Notes: generated from the letters alone by a model not told the origin. Shown: positions 1 to 6,869, counted from the first letter of the stretch. The stretch: DNA of 15,425 bases from Streptomyces flavochromogenes (GCF_000717595.1 NZ_JNZO01000060.1:1-15425); one strand, 5' to 3'. Program-made: numbers and translations.

Positions 1-57
1 TCGCTGGAACAGTTCCCACAACTCGTCCGGCACCAGCCGCTCAACAATCCCCGCCAC
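1..57 (-). CDS. IS5-family transposase, N-terminal piece running off the left edge
   Basis: Read on the minus strand, the first bases give an open frame with the sequence VAGIVERLVPDELWELFQR, which I recognise as the N-terminus of a Streptomyces IS5-type transposase (the family with an N-terminal DUF4096-like region). Only about 19 codons are inside the window. The GTG at 55-57 is the nearest start, but the frame stays open upstream (PVGCGL), so the true start is uncertain. The bases up to about 95 are probably the outer end of the same element. The intact IS element at 99-967 lies just beyond that end. Whether the rest of the gene is whole cannot be seen. Confidence 0.6.
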   Translation of the reverse strand, partial: MAGIVERLVPDELWELFQR

Positions 58-98
58 GAGCCCGCACCCTACCGGCTCCCCAAATGAGATGGCCTCTA

Positions 99-967
99 AA
101 GGGTGTTGCAGAAGGCTCGGTTCTGGGCATTTTGCCTGTATGGGTGGGGTGTTGCGGGCTGAGTCTGTGTGGGTTGAGACGTTCACGGGCTTGCGGATGG
201 ATCGGTTCGCGAAGCTGGTGAAGGCGGTACGCGAACGGGGCGGGAACGGGACCGGCGGCGGCCGGCCGTGGTGTCTGCCGCTGCCGGACCGGGTGCTGCT
301 GGTGGCTGTGTACTACCGCACGAACCTCACGATGCGGCAGCTCGCGCCGCTGTTCGGTATCTCGCCGGCGACGGTGTGCCGGGTCATCCAGCGGCTCCGT
401 CCGCTGCTGGCGCTCGAGCGGGCTCCGCGGCCGGTGGCGGACACCGAACGGCTGTGGATCGTGGACGGCACCCTGATTCCGGTCCGCGACCGCAAGGTCG
501 GCGCCTCGTCCCGCAACTACCGGTTCTCGGCAAACGTGCAGGTCATCATCGACGCAGACACCCGCCTGGTCATCGCGGCGGCCCGGCCGGCGCCGGGTAA
601 CAAGGCCGACGCGCATGTCTGGCGGGAGTCGGACCTGCCCGCTCTGGTGTCGGGCACGACGGTCATCGCGGACGGCGCCTACCTCTGCACCGGCCTGATC
701 GTCCCGCACCGCAGGGGAGCCGGTCGCCCCCTCCTGCGCGGGCAGGAGGAGGACAACGCCGAGCATCGAAGGGTGCGAGCCCGTGTCGAGCACACCTTCG
801 CCCGGATGAAGAACTGGAAGAACCTGCGCGACTGCCGACAGCGAGGCGACGGACTTCACCATGCCGTCCAGGCGGTCGCCGCCATGCACAACCTCGCCAT
901 GACACGGTGATACAGCAGATCAGACGCCGCTTCAGCCTGCCGAAGCCGGACCTTCTGCAACACCCTT
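99..967 (+). mobile_element. Complete IS5-family insertion sequence with inverted repeats and TA duplication
   Basis: The sequence CTAAAGGGTGTTGCAGAAGG at 96-115 is matched exactly, as its reverse complement, at 951-970, and weaker matching continues a few bases inward. If the target duplication is TA (97-98 and 968-969), the element is 99-967, about 870 bp, with terminal repeats beginning AAGGGTGTTGCAGAAGG. It encloses one intact transposase gene on plus. The perfect terminal repeats and intact gene suggest a recent, possibly active insertion. It sits between the outer end of the partial IS at the left edge and the left end of a third IS relic. The exact boundary is ambiguous by one or two bases because the repeat extends through TA. 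Confidence 0.85.
140..910 (+). CDS. IS5-family DDE transposase
   Basis: This 256-residue protein catalyses cut-and-paste movement of the surrounding element. An N-terminal helix-turn-helix (LTMRQLAPLFGISPATVCRV, about residues 63-82) is followed by an RNase H-like DDE domain. The probable catalytic residues are D109 in WIVDGTLIPV, D178 in ADGAYLCTG and E217 in RARVEHTFARMK. This is the HTH_Tnp_4/DDE_Tnp_4 arrangement. I chose the ATG at 140 because the frame's earlier ATG at 89 lies outside the terminal repeat; GTG codons a few positions on are alternatives. No frameshift or internal stop is seen, unlike the other transposase relics in this window. It ends at 910, about 40 bp inside the right inverted repeat. 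Confidence 0.9.
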   Translation: MGGVLRAESVWVETFTGLRMDRFAKLVKAVRERGGNGTGGGRPWCLPLPDRVLLVAVYYRTNLTMRQLAPLFGISPATVCRVIQRLRPLLALERAPRPVADTERLWIVDGTLIPVRDRKVGASSRNYRFSANVQVIIDADTRLVIAAARPAPGNKADAHVWRESDLPALVSGTTVIADGAYLCTGLIVPHRRGAGRPLLRGQEEDNAEHRRVRARVEHTFARMKNWKNLRDCRQRGDGLHHAVQAVAAMHNLAMTR

Positions 968-970
968 TAG

Positions 971-1168
971 GCGGTGTCTTCAAACGATCTTGTCTGGTGG
1001 ATCATGGTGGCGTGATACGTCGCCATGAACTGTCGCATGCGGAGTGGGAGTTCGTCCGGCCGTTGCTGCCCGAGTCGGTGCGGGGCGGAAGCGGCTGGAC
1101 GACCGCCGGGTCCTGAACGGGATCGTGTGGAAGTTCCGGACCGGGACGTGCCAGAGCGCTACGGCCCA
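971..1168 (+). pseudogene. IS5-type transposase relic, N-terminal part only
   Basis: From a GTG at 1012 the frame reads VIRRHELSHAEWEFVRPLLP, the start of an IS5-type (DUF4096) transposase. At about 1083 a single base is missing: the continuation RKRLDDRRVLNGIVWKFRTG is in a different frame. Around 1143 a short segment (normally encoding about TSWRD) is gone, and the homology stops at ERYGPW (about 1168). The bases 971-1011 before the start probably contain the element's left terminus. The relic has one frameshift, one small deletion and no C-terminal two-thirds, so it is dead. It lies immediately right of the intact IS element, which inserted against its left end. Confidence 0.75.
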
Positions 1169-1596
1169 TGGAGGCGGGCGGCCTGTGCGGGCGGGAGAGC
1201 GAGGGTGAGGTGGCGCATGCGCGCGTCGTCGGTGGTACCCGGCGCCGCGGTGAACCCGAACCGGGCACGGACGTCCACCATCAGACCCGCCGACGTCGCC
1301 GCAGCCCTGCGCGCCCTGGCCCTCACCTGCGGCTGCCACGACTGCTGCCCTGATGCACGGGGCGCCGTCCGGGCCGGCGGATCGGATCGACCGCAGGGCA
1401 GCCCAGGTGTGGTCGATGCCCTTGCGGCGACGGTTGATGCCTCACAGTGTGTCGTCGCCGACCGAGTAGAGTTCGGTGCTGTCTGCGTCACTACGGTGAA
1501 CACGTCACCCGGACGTATCCAGTGACCTGTTCCCCATGGCTCCACCCACAGGCAGAGCATGCTGTCCGTCTCGTTACTCACACTCGTCTTCGCCAC
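1159..1596 (-). CDS. Small 'WVEPWG' protein, copy 1: native N-terminus, chimeric C-terminus
   Basis: The start is a GTG at 1594-1596 with AAGGGG at 1602-1607 (minus strand) five bases upstream. The first ~41 residues are native and include NETDSMLCLWVEPWG, HWIRPGDVFTVV and TQTAP. They match copy 2 at 4635-4811. After TQTAPN the frame enters IS630-derived and other DNA and stays open to a TAG at 1159, giving a 145-residue chimera with an Arg/Ala-rich tail. I recall small actinobacterial proteins with an N-E-T...W-V-E-P-W core, but know no function for them. The gene lies 40 bp downstream of kinase A on the same strand and is probably in its transcript. Whether the chimera is made or stable is unknown; it may be effectively a pseudogene. 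Confidence 0.55.
   Translation of the reverse strand: MAKTSVSNETDSMLCLWVEPWGTGHWIRPGDVFTVVTQTAPNSTRSATTHCEASTVAARASTTPGLPCGRSDPPARTAPRASGQQSWQPQVRARARRAAATSAGLMVDVRARFGFTAAPGTTDDARMRHLTLALPPAQAARLHGP
1357..1469 (-). pseudogene. Internal scrap of an IS630-family transposase
   Basis: On minus, 1469-1357 encodes YSVGDDTL, an in-frame TGA, then GINRRRKGIDHTWAALRSIR and SAGPDGAP. This matches residues in the middle of the IS630 transposase gene at 7220-8337 in the same window (YSVGGDTLWGVNRRRKGV, AALKSIRAARPDGAP). The TGA replaces the Trp codon of the full copy. Only about 113 bp remain and no terminal repeats are visible. It is directly joined to the broken 3' part of the small gene at 1470-1596, so its arrival or a later deletion truncated that gene. 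Left of it (1170-1356) there is an open, G/C3-rich minus-strand stretch that I do not recognise. Confidence 0.7.
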
Positions 1597-1636
1597 GTCA
1601 GCCCCTTGAAGAGCAGCATGATCGGCCGGACGGCTC

Positions 1637-2743
1637 CTACGGGAAGAGGGCGATCACGATGACCGCGACAATGGTGATGAGTGTGAGCAGGCCTCCGGCC
1701 CCGAGGACGATCAGCGCGGTGAGGTTGGAGATCATACTGATGGCGGCTTTCCAGCCCTGTGGCGTCAGGCCCGCGATTCGCTGAGTTCGTTCGTAGCCAG
1801 GTACTGGCAGAGCGGGGGCGTGCTGGTCCCTGAGCTGTTCCCCTTCGTTCTGGTAGTCGGATATCAGCGCGATCCAGCTATCGGGCGGCTCGGCCGCGTC
1901 GGTTCGGGACGACCGGTGCGCGGTTTCACATCCCTCGGCCAAGACGCGCAGTTCTGCCGGGGTGGGCCGGTCGGCTGGATCGGGGACCAGGCACGCTTCT
2001 GCGAGCGGACGGAGCGGTGCGGGAAGGTCGCTGAGGTCGACCGTGGCGCGGGATACAAGTGCCAGGAGACGCACCGGGTCGCCTGCGTCGGGGTAGGGGG
2101 GATGACCGGCTGCCAGAGTACTGAGTGTGGCGCCCAGGGCCCAGATGTCGCAGGCGGCTGTGGCGGGTTCCCCGCGTGCTTGTTCGGGAGCGATGTAGGC
2201 GACGGTGCCGAGCGTGACACGCGTGCGGGTCAGGTCGGAGGCGTGTGAGATGCCGAAGTCGATGAGTCGTATCCCCTGGGAGGTCAGCAGGATGTTGTGC
2301 GGTTTGAGATCGCGGTGGATCACGCCGGTGGAGTGCAGTGCTTCCAGGGCGGTGGCGCAGTCGGCGACGATGCGTGCGGCGGCGGCGGGATGAGCGGTTC
2401 CACGGCGTGCCACGAGGTCGCCCAGGGAAGGTGCCGCGACGTACTCCGTCGCGAGCCAGGGCAGCGGGGCGTGCGGGTCCGCGTCGAACACGCGAGCTGT
2501 TCGGGGTCCGGCTGCGCGTCTGGCCACCTTGACCTCGCGGGCGAATCGGGCCCGGTCCGCATCGGTCGTCAGGCCGTCGACCAGCAGAGTTTTGACGGCA
2601 TAGAGGCCTTCGGCGCCGTTCCGGTTCGCGAGGTAGACGCGGCCCATGCCGCCCGCGCCGATGCGTCCGAGAAGCTGGTACGGTCCCAGCGAGGTGGGGT
2701 CTGCCCGGTGCAGCGGACGCAGGATCAGGTTGTCGTCAGGCAC
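1637..2743 (-). CDS. Transmembrane Ser/Thr protein kinase A
   Basis: This is a 368-residue eukaryote-type (Hanks/PASTA-less) protein kinase. The Gly-rich loop GRIGAGGMGRVY is at about 26-37, the ATP-anchoring Lys at K51 (YAVK), the helix-C Glu at E70, the catalytic loop HRDLKPHN at 143-150 with D145, the DFG motif at 162-164, and APE at 185-187. All key residues are present, so it should be active. After the kinase domain is a short linker with the motif WIALISDYQNEGEQL (from W290), which resembles one in kinase B. A single hydrophobic segment (about 341-367) ends the protein, so there is almost no extracytoplasmic part: it is tail-anchored. The GTG start overlaps the end of kinase B by 19 bp, implying translational coupling. 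Substrates are unknown. Confidence 0.92.
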   Translation of the reverse strand: MPDDNLILRPLHRADPTSLGPYQLLGRIGAGGMGRVYLANRNGAEGLYAVKTLLVDGLTTDADRARFAREVKVARRAAGPRTARVFDADPHAPLPWLATEYVAAPSLGDLVARRGTAHPAAAARIVADCATALEALHSTGVIHRDLKPHNILLTSQGIRLIDFGISHASDLTRTRVTLGTVAYIAPEQARGEPATAACDIWALGATLSTLAAGHPPYPDAGDPVRLLALVSRATVDLSDLPAPLRPLAEACLVPDPADRPTPAELRVLAEGCETAHRSSRTDAAEPPDSWIALISDYQNEGEQLRDQHAPALPVPGYERTQRIAGLTPQGWKAAISMISNLTALIVLGAGGLLTLITIVAVIVIALFP

Positions 2744-4509
2744 AGTATCCGTCCCCGTTCGGGAAACCTGTAGCGGACCTGAGTCCGTGGCGGACAGGTC
2801 GTATCAGACAGTCCGTACTTCAGCACGCGCAGGATAGCGAGGGTGTCGGGGGCCGTATCCGAGCACTGGACAGTCGTGGCGAAGACGGGCGCGTTCCTGA
2901 GCGGCGTGACCTCGGTGAGGGCTGCGGGGTCGGGCTCGGTGCCGATCACGCACTCGCCCGGGTGGAAGAGCCGTTCGAGGCAGAGACTGACGGTGGCTGC
3001 GCGGCTGGACCGGGTCCAGGCTACTGCGGAGTAGGGGGCTCCGCAGCGGTCCGGTACTGCCTTGCTGGTGGAGGCAACGACGCGCCAGTGAGCACCGGGT
3101 GCGGCGCAGTCCGTGGTTTCGGGTGAAGGGGCGAGCCAGCGTCCCGCGGGATCGAGGTCGGTCTGGATGCAGTCGCCGGTCCTGATTTCGGCGAAGGCCA
3201 GGTCGGCCGGCCCGGGTTGTTCGGCCTGCTGGTTTTGGTAGTAGCCGTAGGCCAGTACGCCGCCCAGTAACAAGAGTGCGGACGCCATAAGCCCTTGGAC
3301 GGCTCGCACGAAGACACTCTCACGACGGCTCCGCGATTCCGTGGGTCGGTCGCCAGGCTGCGGCGTGTCGTCCTCGGGGGTGGCGGGCAGGTGTGCCGTG
3401 CGTTCGGCGGCGGCTCCTGCGAAGTGGGCCGCTGGGCGGCCTGAGGGCAGCGTGCTGCCCCGCGATGTCGCGGACCCCTCGGGCGCGGTGCGGGCTGTGC
3501 GGGGATCGGCAGCGAGCTCGCGGCCCTGGCGTGCGTAGGCCTCGATGATCGCGGTCCAGGGGCGGGGCAGCCAGCCTTCCGCACTCGCCAGCGTGGGCAT
3601 CTCGGCCAGTTCGGTGGTGAGGCTGTGCAGAAGGTTCTCGGCTGTCGGCCGGTCCCCGGGCCTCAGGGCGAGGCACTCGCGCACCACTGGGGCGAGTTCG
3701 CCGGGCAGGCCCGTCAGGTCGAGGTTCGCCTCCGCCACAAAGGTGAGCAGTGCCGGCATCTCCGTACCCGCCGGGTACGGAGCGCGGCCGACGACGAGGT
3801 GGAAGAGGGTCGCACCCAGGGAGTAGATGTCCGACGCAGCTGTTGAAGGCTCGCCACGTGCCTGCTCTGGCGAGGTGAAGGCCACCGTCCCCAAGGTCAG
3901 CTGCGTACGTGTCAGGTCAGCCGCGTGTGAGATCCCGAAGTCGATCAGCCGTGGTCCACTCAGAGGCAGCAGCAGATTTTGCGGCTTCACGTCCCTGTGT
4001 ACGATTCCGTGCCGATGGAGCTCCGCGATCGCTTCCACAGCTCCGCGCGTCACCCACCGAGCCGCTGTGCCGGCCAGCGTTCCGGCTTCTGAGACCAGTT
4101 CCGCCAACGAGGGCGCCGGAATGTATTCGGTGGCCAGCCAAGGCCGTTCAGCTTCAGCATCCGCTCCCAGCACGCGTGCGGTGCGTAAGCCTTCCACCCG
4201 CCGGGCCACCTTAACTTCGCGGGCGAAGCGCCTGCGGTCGACAGCACTGACTTCAGCCTGTGCCAGGGGAGACTTGACAGCCACCAGCATGCCGTCAGTG
4301 AGTGACCGGCCCAGGTACACCCGCCCCATGCCACCGGCTGCCAGGCGGCCGATCAACGGGAATCGGCCTAGCCGGGCCGGATCATCGTCCTCCAAAGGCT
4401 GGATGTCCGCTCCGCTGGGCAGCTCCCCCACCTCAAGATCCTTTCGGCGACCACGTGTCATGAGCACGGAGGTGAACTCTATCCACGGACGGGGCAGAAC
4501 TGGTGGCAT
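2725..4509 (-). CDS. Receptor-like Ser/Thr protein kinase B with Cys-rich outer domain
   Basis: This is a 594-residue protein. The kinase domain has GRLAAGGMGRVY at about 54-65, K79, E98, HRDVKPQN at 171-178 (D173), DFG at 190-192 and SPE at 213-215 in place of APE. A juxtamembrane motif WTAIIEAYARQGREL (from W318) parallels kinase A. A Pro/Thr-rich linker leads to one membrane segment (about 406-424). The roughly 170-residue outer domain contains eight cysteines, beginning IRTGDCIQTD. This recalls the GDC...C pattern of septum-formation/LppU-like lipoprotein domains, so a sensor role is inferred. The assigned ATG has AGGTGA directly against it, which is too close for a normal site; the ATG at residue 17 is an alternative. 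It is a clear paralogue of kinase A and lies upstream of it in one transcription unit. Confidence 0.92.
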   Translation of the reverse strand: MPPVLPRPWIEFTSVLMTRGRRKDLEVGELPSGADIQPLEDDDPARLGRFPLIGRLAAGGMGRVYLGRSLTDGMLVAVKSPLAQAEVSAVDRRRFAREVKVARRVEGLRTARVLGADAEAERPWLATEYIPAPSLAELVSEAGTLAGTAARWVTRGAVEAIAELHRHGIVHRDVKPQNLLLPLSGPRLIDFGISHAADLTRTQLTLGTVAFTSPEQARGEPSTAASDIYSLGATLFHLVVGRAPYPAGTEMPALLTFVAEANLDLTGLPGELAPVVRECLALRPGDRPTAENLLHSLTTELAEMPTLASAEGWLPRPWTAIIEAYARQGRELAADPRTARTAPEGSATSRGSTLPSGRPAAHFAGAAAERTAHLPATPEDDTPQPGDRPTESRSRRESVFVRAVQGLMASALLLLGGVLAYGYYQNQQAEQPGPADLAFAEIRTGDCIQTDLDPAGRWLAPSPETTDCAAPGAHWRVVASTSKAVPDRCGAPYSAVAWTRSSRAATVSLCLERLFHPGECVIGTEPDPAALTEVTPLRNAPVFATTVQCSDTAPDTLAILRVLKYGLSDTTCPPRTQVRYRFPERGRILCLTTT

Positions 4510-4603
4510 TCACCTACAACAGGGGATACCCGTACCGGACGCTGCCGTGGTTAGTAGAACCTCCGCCGGGCCCGCCCGGTGCGGCGCATCCGCAAACGGG
4601 AGG

Positions 4604-4629
4604 CACGGGCGGCCGGGAGGCCTCCCGTG
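4604..4629. promoter_or_regulatory. Strong hairpin between small-gene copy 2 and kinase B
   Basis: In the 125-bp gap between copy 2 and kinase B, CACGGG (4604-4609) pairs with CCCGTG (4624-4629). A 14-bp perfect palindrome (CGGGAGGCCTCCCG, 4614-4627) overlaps the right arm, so alternative structures are possible. No T-run follows on the minus strand, so it may be an actinobacterial-type terminator for the upstream small gene, a leader structure for the kinase transcript, or a protein site. I did not find a convincing promoter in the same gap. Confidence 0.35.
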
Positions 4630-4634
4630 GGCGG

Positions 4635-4811
4635 TTACACCTCTGAGGAGGAGGCCGAGGAGAAGCACTTGTGGGACCTGTGAACGACGACATAGAACGG
4701 GGACTCCTCGGGCGCTGTTTGCGTCACGACGGTGAACTCCTCGCCCGGACGCATCCAGTGATCGGTTCCCCACGGCTCCACCCACAGGCAGAGCATGGTG
4801 TCCGTCTCGTT
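4635..4811 (-). pseudogene. Small 'WVEPWG' protein, copy 2: 5' end deleted, 3' end intact
   Basis: On minus this reads NETDTMLCLWVEPWG, DHWMRPGEEFTVV, TQTAPEESPFYVVVH and a Ser-rich end (KCFSSASSSEV) before TAA at 4635. Compared with copy 1, about 40 bp holding the ribosome binding site and GTG start are missing. The leader sequence GATCATGCTG is joined directly to the NETD codons. The bases at 4813-4837 match 1613-1635, the segment just after the kinase A stop in copy 1. The only in-frame ATG (4794-4796) begins inside the conserved core and has no evident ribosome binding site. Together with copy 1 it shows the ancestral protein was about 65 residues, probably cytoplasmic as no signal or membrane segment is seen. 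Confidence 0.6.
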
Positions 4812-4984
4812 GCCAGCATGATCGGCTGGACAGCTCCTTGAGCCATTTGTTGCGGCGCAGCTCGCGGGACTTGTGGCAAGTGCCCGCGTTGGCACCCGGC
4901 TCTCCCTGGAGCCCGTCCTCGACCACATCAACACCCGCTACGACCGACGCGTCGCCGGCCCGCCGGCGCCTACCGCAAAGCGAG

Positions 4985-5385
4985 CTGATCCCGGTCGCTT
5001 TCCCATGCAGCGGCGCCCTGACCAACCCGGACCCCGCCTACCCCGTCCATGAACTGCTGGCCCTGTGCACGGAGGCTTCCGACGCCCTCGGCCCGTGGCT
5101 CGCGGTCTGGGAGGCACTCGACGACCCCGTGGCCCACCGGCACCTGGCCGAGGCCGCCGGACACTGGAACTACGACCTGCTGGGCGACGAACTCCCCTGG
5201 CACGCCTGGGAGGAGGAGAACGAGGAGGTATTCCGCCTCGAACTCGGCGCGTGGCTGGTCCGGCACGCGCCCGCCTGCCTCGGCCCGCAGGGCACCCACG
5301 AGGACCCGCTCCACCGGATCCGCCTCATCGGCCTCACCGGCCCGCCCGCTGGGAGGACCCGCACTGGCCCGACTACCGCTACTGA
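4985..5385 (+). pseudogene. Unrecognised acidic protein, N-terminally truncated and frameshifted
   Basis: A plus-strand frame with strong G/C3 bias and natural-looking composition reads VHELLALCTEASDALGPWLA, then VWEALDDPVAHRHLAEAAGH, LPWHAWEEENEEVFRLELGA and HAPACLGPQGTHEDPLHRIR. Near 5343 one base seems missing: the frame that continues (ARWEDPHWPDYRY, then TGA at 5383-5385) looks like the genuine C-terminus. No plausible start codon with a ribosome binding site precedes it, so the N-terminus may be missing or disrupted too. I do not recognise the family; it is Trp- and Glu-rich and appears soluble. Upstream, 4880-4975 also looks coding on plus (LEPVLDHINTRYDRRVAG). An alternative minus reading at 4840-4905 (SRELRRNKWLKEL) also looks protein-like. 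Confidence 0.4.
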
Positions 5386-5396
5386 GCGGGACGGCT

Positions 5397-5561
5397 GCGG
5401 ATCAGTTCCTGGAGACCCCGGACGCCACCGCCGCCGACCTCGGCAGGCGTGCCTGGCCAGACACCCGCGGCGCCGTTCTCGCCGCCGCCGTCCCCGTCTC
5501 CTGCCACCAGGGCGCGGACGGCTGCCGCGACCGCTGGGGCTTTCTGGCCTCTGGCACCTGA
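5397..5561 (+). pseudogene. Unrecognised plus-strand coding remnant
   Basis: This frame reads ADQFLETPDATAADLGRRAW, PDTRGAVLAAAVPVSCHQG and ADGCRDRWGFLASG before a stop. Third positions are almost all G or C and the composition is protein-like rather than Arg/Pro shadow sequence, so it probably derives from a real gene. No start signal was found. After GFLASG a shift into a neighbouring frame gives LILRDVAPLPQPLPA, which may be its continuation. The family is not recognised. Confidence 0.3.
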
Positions 5562-6000
5562 TCCTCCGCGACGTCGCGCCCCTCCCCCAGCCCCTCCCGG
5601 CGCGTGGCGCGCTCGGGCTGTGGACACTGCCCGCCGAGGTCCTCACCCCGTCCAGGATCAGATGGAGCTCTCGGTCGAGCTGACCTCGACGGGGGCAAAC
5701 CGGTGGCTCTCGCGCAGACGATCGCGTCGCGGACCCCGTGGCGTACGGCGGCTTGCCCGATGCCGCCCTCGGCTGGAGATCGACCCCTGCGAGCATGCCC
5801 GCCGCCAGGCCGTGGCATCGGGCCCGTGAACGGCCGTGGCATCGGTGGCTTCGGCGCTCTCGGGCCGACGGGACATTTTCGGGCGACTTCGCGGACGGCT
5901 CGAAAAGGTCCGGCTGTCACTCAGGGTGACCGGGTCGCAGAAGTTGTGCCAGAGCCACTAATGGTGGATAGAGCCACACTCCGCTGCCATACCGAGGCGG
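5562..6000. other. Stretch with no recognisable gene
   Basis: About 440 bp between the remnants above and the DUF5959-type gene. All frames give mostly Arg/Pro/Ala-rich translations typical of shadow reading in G+C-rich DNA, and I recognised no family, repeat or RNA. The part near 5935-6000 is less G+C-rich than its surroundings and would be the 3' flank of the minus-strand gene at 6001. Confidence 0.4.
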
Positions 6001-6441
6001 CTACCGCAGTACGGTCGGGTGCACGTGCTTCCACGCCTCGCGGATTCCATGGAGCATCTCACGTTGTTCCTCGATCCAACCGCGGTTCACTTCCAGGCCG
6101 ATGGCCACCCGTGTTGCCTGCTGGTCGGCGACCGTGACAGTGATCTGGTCCTGGTCGTGTTCCCTGTCCACGAGTTGGATGCCAATCGCGGCTACTCGGG
6201 CGTGCTCGCGCCACACCGAGTCTCGTCCGGCCTCGACTTCATCCAGCACGTGTTCCCAGGGAGCGAGGTCGTACGGCTCGACGTAGGTGCGAGTGAGTCC
6301 GGCCACGAAGTCGTTGTGCACCATCAGCTCGCCGCTAGTGTCCGGAATGCCGGACAATCCGGATTCATCGAGTTCAATGGCCACGCTGCCGCCGTACTTG
6401 CCAGTGATCCGCAGCAATGTAAACCGCTCACGATCTTCCAT
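6001..6441 (-). CDS. DUF5959-like protein
   Basis: This 146-residue protein has the layout I associate with the Streptomyces DUF5959 family: a beta-rich N-terminus (GGSVAIELDES), an acidic middle (HVLDEVEAGRDSVWREHARV), a strand (DQITVTVADQQATRVAIGLE) and a C-terminal helix after WIEEQREMLHGIREAW. The family's function is unknown. I chose the ATG at 6439-6441, preceded by a G-rich stretch (GGGGTGGG) four bases upstream. The frame is open much further upstream, but that sequence is unrelated. It appears intact, soluble and cytoplasmic. It is downstream of, and on the same strand as, the broken gene at 6870-7200, from which it is separated by a foreign-looking patch. Confidence 0.7.
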   Translation of the reverse strand: MEDRERFTLLRITGKYGGSVAIELDESGLSGIPDTSGELMVHNDFVAGLTRTYVEPYDLAPWEHVLDEVEAGRDSVWREHARVAAIGIQLVDREHDQDQITVTVADQQATRVAIGLEVNRGWIEEQREMLHGIREAWKHVHPTVLR

Positions 6442-6633
6442 GTCCCACCCCAGGGTGTTGGCAACCCAGCCTTTTTGCCGTGCAGCGTACAGGTCTGCGG
6501 TCGGGTACAGCGTGGCCGCAGAAGCCGCTTTGGGCTGGAGCTGCCAAGGAGCGACGGATCCCGGCCCCGTACGCCAGCTCCGAGGATTCGAGCAGGTTGT
6601 GAGTCTGCCCCCTGCAGCTCGGAGCGGACCGCG

Positions 6634-6868
6634 GTGAGTGACGCACAGGACGCGATGGCCGACAGCATCGGCCGGCTCGACACCAGGGGGTCCCCGCTCC
6701 CGCAGGCCTCGCTGCCCACCCGCGAGCCGCACACCCAAGGCGTCCTGGCCACCCGTGTCGACCCTCGCGGCGCTCCAGACCGCGTTCCAGCGGGCGGCCC
6801 TCGAGGCGGAGTTCCAGCGCAGCTCCGGCAACACCAGCCTCGAGCGGCAGTCCTCGGCCGGGATCCAC
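6634..6868 (+). pseudogene. Plus-strand coding-like patch, unrecognised, frameshifted
   Basis: A GTG at 6634 with CGGAG upstream opens VSDAQDAMADSIGRLDTRGS and PLPQASLPTREPHTQGVLAT. Around 6755 the good frame shifts to STLAALQTAFQRAALEAEFQ and RSSGNTSLERQSSAGIHQ, in which essentially every third base is G or C. The composition (Ala, Gln, Leu, Glu; likely helical) is that of a real protein. The minus-strand reading over the same bases is Arg/Gly-rich. The patch ends where a genuine minus-strand gene begins (about 6870), so it looks like a fragment spliced in by rearrangement. I do not recognise the family. Confidence 0.35.
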
Positions 6869-6869
6869 C

